A stretch of 64,000 bases of DNA from Halorubrum salinum. Lineage in GTDB: Archaea; Halobacteriota; Halobacteria; Halobacteriales; Haloferacaceae. Below, piece after piece: positions 1-8,644 of the stretch. Under the pieces are notes generated by a model. It ran no database searches. It saw nothing but the letters and a program-made list of their open reading frames with translations, and was not told the origin of the DNA. Position 1 is the stretch's first letter; each line of letters opens with the position of its first letter. Where the stretch lies: assembly GCF_024494575.1 (NCBI RefSeq), contig NZ_JANHDO010000003.1, positions 186,001 through 250,000 of the forward strand, given 5' to 3'. The position numbers and the translations under genes were made by a program.

Positions 1-1075
1 CGGTGTCGACGTCGCGCATGAAGACGCCGGTGTCGTAGTCGTCTATCCCCTCCCCGTGGAGGAATATCACCTGTTTGTCACCGATGCGGCGACCGTAGAA
101 CTCGATCTCGCCGTAGTCTTCGTGGACCAGCCGCGACGCCTGCGCGACGCCCGTCGGGTCGCGTACGGCCTCTAAGATCTTCGCCGCGTCCTCCGGGTTC
201 GAGAGGTCCTCTTTGTGCGTACACGGGACGTGAACGAAGAAGCCGCTCTCGTCGTCCTCGTTCAGCGCGTCGATCACGTTGCTGCTGAGCTGTCCCCCTC
301 CGAAGCCGCCGAGCGGCCCCGGATGCACCCACGGCGCGACCAGCCTGAGCCGGTCGCCGTTGTCGATGACGAGCGTCTCGACGTCGGGGCGGGCCTCGAC
401 GCCGAGATCGAGCGACGCGCGGTCGTTCCGGAGGATTCCGGAGGTGAGTTCGAACGCCGAGACGTCGGTGTTGCTCCGGATCAGGTAGTCGACGACGAGC
501 AGCACGAACACGAGGAAGGCCGCCGCGATGAGCAGCGACGCGAACGCGAACACGTGTCGGTACGTCGAGAAGCCGAGGTCTCCGCCCCCGCCGATCGCGT
601 AGAAGGCGGCGATGAGCGCGGCGGGCTCGGCCAGCGAGACGAGGAGGACCCGCTTGTATCGATCGATGCCCGTCGAGATCACGAGCACCAAGATGTTGAG
701 CAGGTACAGCGTGATGAAACACAGCCAGATGATGCTCCACGCGTTCCCGATGTTGTTCGCTCCGGAGAGCACCAAGGCGTAGACGAACATGACGAACTGG
801 CTCGTGAGCGCCAGGAAGTAGCTCCACGTTCGCGGGTACTGTGACAACACCCGAGAGAACAGCTCGGCGGCGAACGCGAACGGGACGAAAAACAGCAGGA
901 CTGCGACCGGTAGCACGCTCGCGGGCGCGGGATCGAGCGGAGTGAACGTCGAGACGGCGACGAAGGCGATCGCGCCGTACACGAGACTGAGCCCCGCGAG
1001 CGCCGGGACCTGTACCGAGAGCGAGGGGACGCTGAACACCAGCCGCTGGAAGATATCGACGTTGTCCGCGCCCAT
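1..1075 (-). CDS. DUF2070 family membrane protein (partial, C-terminus off the left edge)
   Basis: About 358 codons are visible, starting at the ATG read from 1075 downward; the gene continues beyond base 1. The N-terminal half is strongly hydrophobic, with about six to seven membrane segments up to roughly residue 205. It is followed by a soluble domain with the motifs APWVHPGPLGGFGGG and HVPCTHKEDLSNPED. This layout and these motifs fit archaeal DUF2070 proteins, whose function is unknown. The HPGP and CTH stretches look like metal- or substrate-binding loops, but that is inference. The start codon follows the stop codon of the upstream glycosyltransferase with no gap, so the two are almost certainly co-transcribed. 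Confidence 0.8.
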   Translation of the reverse strand, partial: MGADNVDIFQRLVFSVPSLSVQVPALAGLSLVYGAIAFVAVSTFTPLDPAPASVLPVAVLLFFVPFAFAAELFSRVLSQYPRTWSYFLALTSQFVMFVYALVLSGANNIGNAWSIIWLCFITLYLLNILVLVISTGIDRYKRVLLVSLAEPAALIAAFYAIGGGGDLGFSTYRHVFAFASLLIAAAFLVFVLLVVDYLIRSNTDVSAFELTSGILRNDRASLDLGVEARPDVETLVIDNGDRLRLVAPWVHPGPLGGFGGGQLSSNVIDALNEDDESGFFVHVPCTHKEDLSNPEDAAKILEAVRDPTGVAQASRLVHEDYGEIEFYGRRIGDKQVIFLHGEGIDDYDTGVFMRDVDT

Positions 1076-2104
1076 TTATTTCACCCCGTAGATCGCTTCG
1101 AGCTCGTCTATCGTCCGCTCGACGGAGAACCGCTCGACCGCGTCGCGCGTCGGACGGTCGCGGTCGAGACAGTCGTCCACCGCCCGACCCATGTCGTCGA
1201 TGTCGCCGTGCGCGAACCGCGCGCCGTTGTCGCGACCGATCGTCTCGTCGAACGGCGACACGTCCGCGGCCGCGACGGGGGTCCCGCAGGCGTTCGCTTC
1301 GAGCGTCGAGAGGCCGAGCGTGTCGCAGGTCGAGGCCGTGACGAACACGTCGAGCGCGGCGTAAAACGCCGGGAGGTCTCCGCGCGGCAGGAAGTCACGG
1401 ATCCGCACGTTCTCCGGAGCCGCGCGTTCGAGCGACTCCCGGACCGGCCCCTCCCCGACGAGTTCGAACCGGAGGTCGGGCCGTCGCTCGGCCAGACGGA
1501 GGATCTCGTCGACGTGTTTCTTTCGCGTGAGTCGACCGCTGTAGCCGATCACGGGGTCGTCGGACTCGAACAGCGGATCGGTCGGGCGGAACGTGTCCAT
1601 CTCGATGCCGACCGGGAGCTTCCGGGGGGTCACGTCGCGGCGTATCCGGTCGGTGGAGGCGGTCACGCAGTCGAACGACCGGAGCAGTCGGTTCTCGTAC
1701 GCGACGTACAGCCGTCCCGCGGCGGTCGCGAGCGCCTCCGATCTGAGCCCTTGGACGAAGTAGTCCTCGACCGGGGTGTGGTGGGTGTAGACCGACTTCA
1801 CGCCGCGTCGCTTGGCGTACCGGGCCCCCATCAGCCCCGTCGACGCGGGGCCGTGGCAGTGGACCACGTCGAAGTCGGGCAGCGTGGAGAGCCGCCGGTA
1901 GGTCGGCACGCGGTACTGCTCGTAAAACGGGTTCGGCAGCGAGGGGACGGGGAACTCGTGGTCGTCGGGCTCGTGGCTGCTCTCGGGATAGACGACGGAA
2001 ACCTCGTGTCCGCGGTCCCGGAGCCGATCGCGCCACGCGCTGATCGTGTAGGTGACGCCGTCGATGCCGGGGAAGTAGCTGTCGGTGAAGAATCCGATAT
2101 TCAT
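1076..2104 (-). CDS. GT4-family glycosyltransferase
   Basis: The 342-residue protein has the two-lobed GT-B layout. The N-terminus MNIGFFTDSYFPGIDGVT is typical of GT4 enzymes that use nucleotide sugars. VVHCHGP and SVYTHHTPVEDYF belong to the acceptor lobe. The C-terminal lobe has YSGRLTRKKHVDEIL, ELVGEGP and DTLGLSTLEANACGTPV. In that last motif the usual E-x7-E reads D-x7-E, a conservative change. The probable role is adding hexose to a lipid or other cytosolic-face acceptor; the substrate cannot be read from sequence. It directly precedes the DUF2070 gene with zero spacing. The start ATG at 2104 gives a complete Rossmann beta-strand. Confidence 0.85.
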   Translation of the reverse strand: MNIGFFTDSYFPGIDGVTYTISAWRDRLRDRGHEVSVVYPESSHEPDDHEFPVPSLPNPFYEQYRVPTYRRLSTLPDFDVVHCHGPASTGLMGARYAKRRGVKSVYTHHTPVEDYFVQGLRSEALATAAGRLYVAYENRLLRSFDCVTASTDRIRRDVTPRKLPVGIEMDTFRPTDPLFESDDPVIGYSGRLTRKKHVDEILRLAERRPDLRFELVGEGPVRESLERAAPENVRIRDFLPRGDLPAFYAALDVFVTASTCDTLGLSTLEANACGTPVAAADVSPFDETIGRDNGARFAHGDIDDMGRAVDDCLDRDRPTRDAVERFSVERTIDELEAIYGVK

Positions 2105-2404
2105 GCGAAGATCCGTCTGCGAACGTCGGTCCGCTGGAGGTGTCTCTCGGCGGCCGCCGAGGCGGCCACACGCACCGCTCGACGGAGGGCGCTACCGCTC
2201 CGCGGCGGAACGGATCGGAACCGGGGCGGGATGGCGGGGCGTGTGTCGGAAGGCACGGCTTCTCGATGGGCGCTTCCCCTCCGATCCGCATCAAGATTTT
2301 CATTCAGAGACGACGTGCCGGCGGCCGACGTGGCGTCCGGTAACGAACTGCGTCCGACGCCCGCGGTGCCCCATCCTTATCACTCGTCGCGCGAATTCCG
2401 ACGC
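2105..2404. other. divergent intergenic region between the glycosyltransferase and nnr
   Basis: This 300-base spacer separates two divergent genes. I see no convincing small gene. The short reading frames here have no recognisable protein character and are continuations of antisense frames. A TATA-like CCTTATCAC lies at about 2374-2382, placed correctly for the nnr start at 2405. An A/T-rich CAAGATTTTCATTC around 2292-2305 is the only other base-composition feature. Confidence 0.5.
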
Positions 2405-3898
2405 ATGATCACGACCGACCGGATGGCGGCGGTCGACGCCAACGCGGCCGCGCTCGGCGTCCCCCGGAAACAGCTCATGGAGTCGTCTGGCAACGCGGTT
2501 GCGCGCGAGGTGCGAGCCGTCGCAGGCCCCGGCGCTACCGTCGCGCTCCTCTGTGGACGCGGCAACAACGGCGGCGACGCGTTCGTCGCCGCGCGTTTCC
2601 TCTCTGCGTACGACGTCACGGTCTCCCTGCTCGGGCGGTCGGAGTCGATCCGGACCGACATCGCCCGTGAGAACTGGGCGGCGCTCGCCGAGTGCGAGAT
2701 CCCGACCGAGACGGTGACCGACTCGACGGACCTCGACCTCGGCGACGCCGACGTGGTCGTCGACGCGATGCTCGGGTCGGGGGTGACGGGAGCGCTCCGC
2801 GAACCGGAGCGGAGCGCGGCGCGCTCGATCAACGCGAGCGACGCGGCGGTCGTCGCCGTCGACGTCCCGTCCGGCATCGACGCGGACACGGGCGACCCGA
2901 CCGGCGCGGCCGACACGGGCGATCCGGCAGGGACCGGCGCTGGCGGCCCGACCGAGGCCGACGACGCCGTCGCGGTCGAGGCCGACCGCGTCGTCACGTT
3001 TCACGACGCGAAGCCCGGTCTCGACGCGCTCGACGCCGCGGTGACCGTCGCGGACATCGGGATACCCGCGGCCGCGGAGCGGTTCACCGGTCCCGGCGAC
3101 CTGCTCGGAATCACGCGCGATCCGGCCTCGCACAAGGGCGACAACGGCGAGGTGCTCGTCGTCGGCGGCGGCCCGTACACGGGCGCGCCGTCGCTCACCG
3201 CCCGGGCGGCGCTCCGAACCGGTGCCGACCTCGTCCGAGTCGCCTGTCCCGAGACCGTCGCGCGCGAGATCCAGGGCTTCTCGGCCGACCTGATCGTGCG
3301 CGACCTTCCGGGCGACCGGATCGGGCTGAACCACCTCGACCGGATCCGTGATTTGGCCGCCGGAAACGACGTCGTCGTGCTCGGTCCGGGACTGGGGGAC
3401 GGCGACGGGACCGCCGACTTCGTCCGGGCGTTCCTCGACGAGTACGACGGCCGGGCGGTCGTCGACGCCGACGCGCTCCGCGTGGTCCCGGAGGTCGACA
3501 CGGACGCCGACCTGATCTGTACGCCCCATCAGGGCGAGTTGGTCGGAATGGGCGGCGAGACCGCCGACGACCCCGACCGACGGGGCGACCTCGCGCGGTC
3601 GTTCGCGGCCGAGATCGGTCACACGCTGCTCGTGAAGGGCGCGTACGACGTGGTGACGGACGGCGACGCCGTGCGGCTGAACCGGACCGGCAACCCGGGG
3701 ATGACCGTCGGGGGGACCGGTGACGTGCTCGCCGGGGCGGTCGGCGCGCTGGCCGCGCAGACCGACGCGTTCGACGCGGCCGCCGTCGGCGCGTACGTCA
3801 CCGGGACCGCGGGCGACCTCGTCGCAGACGAGCGGGGATACGGGCTCGTGGCGACGGACTTACTCGACCGGCTCCCCGAGGCGATGCGTGATGCCTGA
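2405..3898 (+). CDS. nnr: bifunctional NAD(P)H-hydrate epimerase / ADP-dependent dehydratase
   Basis: This enzyme repairs damaged NADHX and NADPHX. The 497-residue protein has an N-terminal YjeF_N epimerase domain (about residues 1-225), with GRGNNGGD at 51-58 and VAVDVPSGIDADTGDP. Its C-terminal YjeF_C kinase-fold dehydratase has HKGDNGEVLVVGG, TPHQGELVGMGGE and GNPGMTVGGTGDVLAG. The frame stays open far upstream, but the ATG at 2405 gives the family N-terminus and lies about 25 nt after a TATA-like box. An Asp/Gly/Thr-rich insert (ADTGDPTGAADTGDPAG) sits in the epimerase domain. The end overlaps the moaC start by 8 bases, so the two are co-transcribed. Confidence 0.93.
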   Translation: MITTDRMAAVDANAAALGVPRKQLMESSGNAVAREVRAVAGPGATVALLCGRGNNGGDAFVAARFLSAYDVTVSLLGRSESIRTDIARENWAALAECEIPTETVTDSTDLDLGDADVVVDAMLGSGVTGALREPERSAARSINASDAAVVAVDVPSGIDADTGDPTGAADTGDPAGTGAGGPTEADDAVAVEADRVVTFHDAKPGLDALDAAVTVADIGIPAAAERFTGPGDLLGITRDPASHKGDNGEVLVVGGGPYTGAPSLTARAALRTGADLVRVACPETVAREIQGFSADLIVRDLPGDRIGLNHLDRIRDLAAGNDVVVLGPGLGDGDGTADFVRAFLDEYDGRAVVDADALRVVPEVDTDADLICTPHQGELVGMGGETADDPDRRGDLARSFAAEIGHTLLVKGAYDVVTDGDAVRLNRTGNPGMTVGGTGDVLAGAVGALAAQTDAFDAAAVGAYVTGTAGDLVADERGYGLVATDLLDRLPEAMRDA

Positions 3899-4430
3899 AG
3901 ACACCGGGGAGGCCGGCGGGGGAACGGAGGTCGGCGAGGAGACACCGAACGCCGACGAACTGACGCACACGACGGAGTCCGGCGAGGTCCGGATGGTCGA
4001 CGTGGGCGCGAAACCGGACACGAACCGGCGCGCCGTCGCCCGCGGCGAGATCCGGCTGACGCCCTCGACCGTCGCGGCCGTCGAGGCCGACGAGGTCGGG
4101 AAAGGTGACGTGTTAGCGACCGCCCGAATCGGCGCGGTGCAGGCGGTCAAACACACGTGGGAGACGATCCCGATGTGTCACCAGATCCCGATCACGAACG
4201 TCGACACCGACTTCGCCGTCGGCGACGACCGGATCGAGCTGACCGTCGCCGTCGAGACGACGGGGAAGACGGGCTGCGAGATGGAGGCGCTAGAGGGAGT
4301 CACGACCGGACTCAACGTTGTCTGGGACATGGTGAAGGCGGCCGAGAAGGACGCCGACGGGCAGTATCCCGACACCCGGATTTCGGACGTGGAAGTGGTC
4401 GACAAGGAGAAGCGGCGACTCGACGAGTGA
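3891..4430 (+). CDS. moaC: cyclic pyranopterin monophosphate synthase MoaC
   Basis: MoaC makes cyclic pyranopterin monophosphate, the second product of molybdenum-cofactor synthesis, acting after MoaA. The 179-residue protein shows MVDVGAKPDTNRRAVARG, AVKHTWETIPMCHQIPI, TGKTGCEMEALEGVTTGLN and VVWDMVKAAEKD. The Cys-His pair and the E-M-E-A-L helix are the conserved active-site segments. The first 30 residues are an acidic extension typical of halophiles. The start ATG at 3891 overlaps the end of nnr by 8 bases; starts further upstream would lie inside nnr. A second molybdopterin gene (moaB) lies at 53598 in this window, not adjacent. Confidence 0.93.
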   Translation: MPEDTGEAGGGTEVGEETPNADELTHTTESGEVRMVDVGAKPDTNRRAVARGEIRLTPSTVAAVEADEVGKGDVLATARIGAVQAVKHTWETIPMCHQIPITNVDTDFAVGDDRIELTVAVETTGKTGCEMEALEGVTTGLNVVWDMVKAAEKDADGQYPDTRISDVEVVDKEKRRLDE

Positions 4431-4599
4431 GGAACAGGGGAGCCACCGATGAGCGCGTCGGCGGAACAACGGAAACGTTCAATTCGGCGGCCGACCAACG
4501 TCGACGCATCGACCATGGACGCGAACATCGAACGCGGCGGCGCGCTCGCGCGCGGTCCGAGAACCGAGGTGGCGGCCGCCCCTCCCTGAGGTCGTCGGC

Positions 4600-4956
4600 G
4601 TGGACATCAGCGGTCGTCACGAGGAGGGCGGCGAGTACCTGATGGTGGCGGCCGCGGTCCACGCGCGGATCGATTCGACACGGATCCGCTCCGTCGAGGG
4701 GATGGGGTTCGCGGCCGTCAGAGAGGGCCCGACGCTCGACGCGACGGTCGCGCTCACGGCCGAGGCCGTCGATGACCTGCCCGAGCCGCCGGACGGGCCC
4801 GTGGTCGCGGAGGGCGGCGAGTTCTACGAGGAGCCGGCCGAACGGATCGGCCTGAGCTTTCGACCCGAGTTTAAATACGTCGAGAGCATAGGCGAACGCG
4901 AAACCGTGCAGGCAGCACACCACGCCGCGTACGCCGCTCGCGACCTCCTGTTATGA
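4600..4956 (+). CDS. DUF2209-like small protein
   Basis: The 118-residue acidic protein begins VDISGRHEEGGEYLMVAAAV from a GTG at 4600. I recognise it as resembling the archaeal DUF2209 family, of unknown function. The frame is open upstream to at least 4501 but has no ATG there, and the sequence before 4591 does not look like protein, so GTG 4600 is the best start. The next gene, hflX, starts inside its stop codon (ATGA overlap at 4953-4956), so they are translationally coupled. The 170-base gap before it holds only a weak A/T-rich patch near 4470-4485. Confidence 0.65.
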   Translation: MDISGRHEEGGEYLMVAAAVHARIDSTRIRSVEGMGFAAVREGPTLDATVALTAEAVDDLPEPPDGPVVAEGGEFYEEPAERIGLSFRPEFKYVESIGERETVQAAHHAAYAARDLLL

Positions 4957-6314
4957 CGGGGGGAGCCGAGGGGAACGCCGGGGGAGAACGCGTCGAGGGG
5001 GCGAACGCCACGAACGAGCGCCGCGCGGTCGTCGCGAAGCGCGTCGACGCCGGCGACGCCGACCTGACTGAGATCAGCCAGCTCGCCGCCGCGGCCGGCT
5101 ACGAGGTCGTCGACGAGCTGTCACAGACCCGCACCGAGGACGCCGCGTTCATGTTCGGTGAGGGGAAGGTCGCGGAGCTGCGCGACCGGGTTCTCCGTAC
5201 CGACGCCGACGCGGTCATACTCGACAACGACGTGGGGCCGTACCAGACGTTCAACATCGGCGGGGAGCTTCCGGAGGGCGTCGAGGTGATAGACCGGTTC
5301 ACGCTCATCCTCGAGATCTTCGGCCAGCGCGCCAACACGCGGAAGGCCCAGCTACAGGTCGAACTCGCGCAGCTGCGGTACGAACTGCCGCGCGCGGAGG
5401 CGAAAGCGAGCCTCGCGAAGCGCGACGAGCGGCCGGGGTTCATGGGGCTCGGCGAGTACGACGAGAGCGTCGAACGCGACATCAAACGCCAGATATCGGA
5501 GATACGCGACGAGTTGGACTCGATCGCGGAGAAGGAGCAGGCGCGCCGCGAGCAGCGCCGCGACTCCGGGTTCGACTTGGTCGCGCTCGCCGGCTACACC
5601 AACGCGGGCAAGTCCACGCTGATGCGGCGGCTCGCGGCCGAGATCGACGTGGACGAGAACGCCGACCGCCACCCCGACCTCGACACGACGGCGGAGTCAC
5701 AGGACATGCTCTTCACCACGCTCGGCACGACGACGCGCCGCGCCGAGATGGAGAAGCGCGACGTCCTCCTCACCGACACGGTGGGGTTCATCGCCGACCT
5801 CCCGCACTGGCTCGTCGAGTCGTTCGAGTCGACGCTCGACTCCGTGTACCGCGCGGACCTCGTCCTCCTCGTCGTGGACGCGAGCGAGTCCGTGGAGGCG
5901 ATGCGCGAGAAGCTCGTCACCAGCCACGACACGCTGTACGAGCGCAACGAGGCACCGATAGTCACCGTGTTCAACAAGGTCGACCGGCTCGCGCCCGGCG
6001 AGTTGGCGGACAAGCGGGCCGCGCTCTCCGGCGTGGCACCGGACCCGGTCGCCGTCTCGGCGAAGACGGGAGCCGGTGTCGCGGAACTCCGCGACCGCGT
6101 CGAGGCGGAACTCCCGGAGTGGGAACGCGAGCGGCTCGTCCTCCCCGTCTCCGACGACGCGATGAGCCTCGTCTCGTGGATCCACGATCACGGCCACGTC
6201 GCCGACGAGACGTACGCGAGCGATCAGGTCACGGTCGACTTCGAAGCGAAGCCGTCGATCGTGGCGCGGGCGCGGTCGAAGGCCGCCGGGCTCGCCTCGG
6301 CCGAATCGGTCTGA
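4953..6314 (+). CDS. hflX: HflX-family ribosome-associated GTPase
   Basis: The 453-residue protein has the HflX N-terminal domain (FMFGEGKVAELRD, VILDNDVGPYQTFNIGG, QRANTRKAQLQVELAQLRY), a coiled helical linker around 165-200, and a TRAFAC GTPase domain. The GTPase motifs are G1 GYTNAGKS at 214-221, G2 FTTLGTTTR, G3 DTVGFI at 275-280, G4 NKVD at 341-344 and G5 SAKTG. HflX proteins bind the large ribosomal subunit and can split or rescue stalled ribosomes in bacteria; the archaeal role is inferred. The first 20 residues are a Gly/Glu-rich extension. It is coupled to the DUF2209-like gene by a 4-base overlap. Confidence 0.92.
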   Translation: MTGGAEGNAGGERVEGANATNERRAVVAKRVDAGDADLTEISQLAAAAGYEVVDELSQTRTEDAAFMFGEGKVAELRDRVLRTDADAVILDNDVGPYQTFNIGGELPEGVEVIDRFTLILEIFGQRANTRKAQLQVELAQLRYELPRAEAKASLAKRDERPGFMGLGEYDESVERDIKRQISEIRDELDSIAEKEQARREQRRDSGFDLVALAGYTNAGKSTLMRRLAAEIDVDENADRHPDLDTTAESQDMLFTTLGTTTRRAEMEKRDVLLTDTVGFIADLPHWLVESFESTLDSVYRADLVLLVVDASESVEAMREKLVTSHDTLYERNEAPIVTVFNKVDRLAPGELADKRAALSGVAPDPVAVSAKTGAGVAELRDRVEAELPEWERERLVLPVSDDAMSLVSWIHDHGHVADETYASDQVTVDFEAKPSIVARARSKAAGLASAESV

Positions 6315-6380
6315 CCGTGCCGAGGTCGACGGGGCCGCGAGAGGGGTCTGACCGCTTCTCAGCGGCCGGGTGTTCGGACA

Positions 6381-6390
6381 AAGTATACAT
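6381..6390 (+). promoter_or_regulatory. TATA box of acs1
   Basis: AAGTATACAT lies about 28 bases before the ATG at 6414. An archaeal TATA box sits about 26 nt before the transcription start, so the acs1 message would begin at or next to its start codon (leaderless). The short arms GTTCG and CGAAC flank the box at a distance, but the repeat is too short to call an operator. Confidence 0.6.
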
Positions 6391-6413
6391 GCTTCCGATT
6401 GCGAACGAATATC

Positions 6414-8384
6414 ATGGATGACGCCGGAGTGGACGGCCGGCGCTCGCTCGGGAACGACAGCGCGGTCGTGAGCGGCGGCGACGCGATCGACCCGCCGGAG
6501 TCGTTCCGCGACCGGGCGGTCGCGAGCAACGCCGAGGTGTACGAGTCGTTCGAGCGGGAGGGACCCGAGGCCTGGCGAAGGGCGGCCGACCTGCTCGACT
6601 GGGAGCGACCGTACGAAACCGTCCTCGACGACGACGATCCGCCCTTTTACGAGTGGTTCCCCGAGGGACGGCTCAACGCCGCGACGAACTGCGTCGATCG
6701 GCACCTCGAAGACCGGCGGAACCAGCTCGCGATCCGGTGGTTCGGCAAGCGCGGCGAGCGCCGGTCGTACACCTACCTCGACTTACACCGGGAGGTGAAC
6801 GCGCTGGCGGCCGGGCTTCGCGACCTCGGCGTCGGCGAGGACGACGTGGTGACCCTGTATCTCCCCATGATACCGGAGCTGCCGGTCGCGATGCTCGCGT
6901 GCGCCCGGATCGGCGCGCCGCACAACGTCGTCTTCGCGGGGCTCTCGGCGGAGGCGTTGGCGACGCGGATCGACGCCGCTGACTCGGAGTACCTGATCAC
7001 CTGTGACGGCTACTACCGCCGCGAGGACGCGTTCAACCAGAAGTCGAAGGCCGACAACGCTCGGCTCCGGATCGACGGCGACCTGCGTGAGACGGTCGTC
7101 GTCGATCGGCTCGGCGACGCTCTCGACGTATCGCTCGGCGACGACGAGCACGCCTACGAGAGCCTCGTCGACGCGCACGACGGCGAGACGGTGGATCCCG
7201 TCGCCCGCGACGCGACGGACCTCCTGTTCGTGATGTACACGTCGGGGACGACCGGCCGACCGAAGGGCGTCGAGCACGCCACGGGCGGGTACCTCTCGCA
7301 GGTCGCGTGGACCACGCGCAACGTCCTCGACGTCCGCCCGGACGACACCTACTGGTGTGCCGCAGACATCGGGTGGATCACGGGTCACTCCTACGGCGTG
7401 TACGGACCGCTCGCGCTCGGGACGACGACGGTGCTCTACGAGGGATCGCCCGACTACCCCGACCGCGACCGCGTCTGGGACCTGATCGAGCGCAACGCGG
7501 TGAGCGTCTTCTACACCTCGCCCACCGCGATACGGTCGTTCATGAAGTGGGGCTCGGAGTACCCGGACGCCCACGACCTCTCGTCGATCCGCCTCCTGGG
7601 GACCGTCGGCGAGTCGATCACGCCGAAGGCGTGGCGGTGGTACCGCGAGCACGTCGGCGGCGGCGACGTCCCGGTCGTCGACACGTGGTGGCAGACCGAG
7701 ACGGGCGCGATCGCGCTCGCGACGCTCCCCGGGATCTCGCCGATGAAACCCGGGACGGTGGGACCGCCGCTCCCCGGGATCGACGCGCGCGTGGTCGACG
7801 AGGACGGCGACCCGGTCGAGCCCGGCGAGCCCGGCTACCTCACGATCGCCGCGCCGTGGCCCGGCATGTTGCGCGGGCTCCGCGAGGGCGACGACCGCTA
7901 CCGCCGCGAGTACTGGTTGGAGGGCGAGGACGGCTGGCGGTACCGGACCGGCGACGGCGCGACCGTCGACGAGGACGGGTACATCACGATCCTCGGTCGC
8001 GTCGACGACGTGATCAACGTCCGCGCGCACCGGTTCAACACCGCCGAACTGGAGTCGGCCATCGTCGAGACGGACGGCGTGACGGAGGCGGCGGTCGTCG
8101 GCGATGACGACGGCCAGATCGTGGCGTACGTCACCACCCAAAGAGGGGTCGACACCGACGATCCGCTCCGCGAGGCGATAGGCGAGCGGCTCGCCCGGTC
8201 CGTCGGCGACGTCGCCCGTCCGGATCGGATCGTCTTCACGCCGGAGCTGCCGAAGACTCGCTCCGGGAAGATCATGCGCCGGCTGCTGGAAGACATCGCC
8301 CGCGGCGAGGAGTTCGGTGACGTCAGCGCGCTCCGGAACCCCGAGGTCGTCGGCGAGATCGAATCGACCGTTCGCGAGGAGTGA
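6414..8384 (+). CDS. acs: acetyl-CoA synthetase-like AMP-forming acyl-CoA ligase, divergent copy
   Basis: The 656-residue protein is colinear with acetyl-CoA synthetase, which makes acetyl-CoA from acetate, ATP and CoA via acetyl-AMP. It has the adenylate motif YTSGTTGRPKGVEH at 275-288, DTWWQTETG, RTGDGATVDEDGY, the hinge LGRVDDVINV and the C-terminal acetylation-site motif PKTRSGKIMRR. Several normally fixed positions differ from the second copy at 10535: ESITP for EPINP, TETGA for TETGG, and RAHRFNT (537-543) for SGHRLGT. It may prefer another short acid or be less active. ATG 6414 is chosen over TTG 6399 because it fits the TATA spacing. A 260-base gap and then the Bat-type regulator follow. 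Confidence 0.88.
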   Translation: MDDAGVDGRRSLGNDSAVVSGGDAIDPPESFRDRAVASNAEVYESFEREGPEAWRRAADLLDWERPYETVLDDDDPPFYEWFPEGRLNAATNCVDRHLEDRRNQLAIRWFGKRGERRSYTYLDLHREVNALAAGLRDLGVGEDDVVTLYLPMIPELPVAMLACARIGAPHNVVFAGLSAEALATRIDAADSEYLITCDGYYRREDAFNQKSKADNARLRIDGDLRETVVVDRLGDALDVSLGDDEHAYESLVDAHDGETVDPVARDATDLLFVMYTSGTTGRPKGVEHATGGYLSQVAWTTRNVLDVRPDDTYWCAADIGWITGHSYGVYGPLALGTTTVLYEGSPDYPDRDRVWDLIERNAVSVFYTSPTAIRSFMKWGSEYPDAHDLSSIRLLGTVGESITPKAWRWYREHVGGGDVPVVDTWWQTETGAIALATLPGISPMKPGTVGPPLPGIDARVVDEDGDPVEPGEPGYLTIAAPWPGMLRGLREGDDRYRREYWLEGEDGWRYRTGDGATVDEDGYITILGRVDDVINVRAHRFNTAELESAIVETDGVTEAAVVGDDDGQIVAYVTTQRGVDTDDPLREAIGERLARSVGDVARPDRIVFTPELPKTRSGKIMRRLLEDIARGEEFGDVSALRNPEVVGEIESTVREE

Positions 8385-8490
8385 CTCCGACGGGCGTCGA
8401 CGTCGCAGACGGGTCCGGCCACGACCCGGCCCGCACGGCGTCGTCGACGTCCGGCGACGGTTCCGTTTCGCTTTCTATACTGTCTGCGAA

Positions 8491-8510
8491 ATACTTCGTC
8501 GCCGAAGTGT
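8491..8510 (+). repeat. short inverted repeat downstream of acs1
   Basis: ACTTCG and CGAAGT (8493-8498 and 8503-8508) are separated by four bases, and the arms extend by one more A-T pair with a G-T mismatch. It lies 107 bases after the acs1 stop in the spacer before the Bat-type regulator. It could form a small hairpin in RNA or be a protein site; there is no T-run after it. Confidence 0.35.
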
Positions 8511-8610
8511 CCGAAGCGGTACAGCTGACCGTCTCTCGCACGCGCGATGAGAACGGGTAGTGACGAATACGCTCGGTACGAGGCCGGAGACGCGACGCAG
8601 AGACCGATCG

Positions 8611-8641
8611 TTTTATTTCGGTTTGGCTGTACGATCCGAAA
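8611..8641 (+). promoter_or_regulatory. TATA box and inverted repeat before the Bat-type regulator
   Basis: TTTTATTT at 8611-8618 is a TATA-like box about 30 bases before the ATG at 8645. It overlaps the left arm of an inverted repeat TTTCGG (8616-8621) and CCGAAA (8636-8641) with a 14-base spacer, which covers the expected transcription start. This is a possible operator, for example for autoregulation, but the arms are only six bases. Confidence 0.4.
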
Positions 8642-8644
8642 CAG

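Noticed and set aside
2300-3622. Long antisense frame across nnr
   Set aside because: It lies wholly over a well-supported enzyme gene, and its composition is typical of an antisense shadow.
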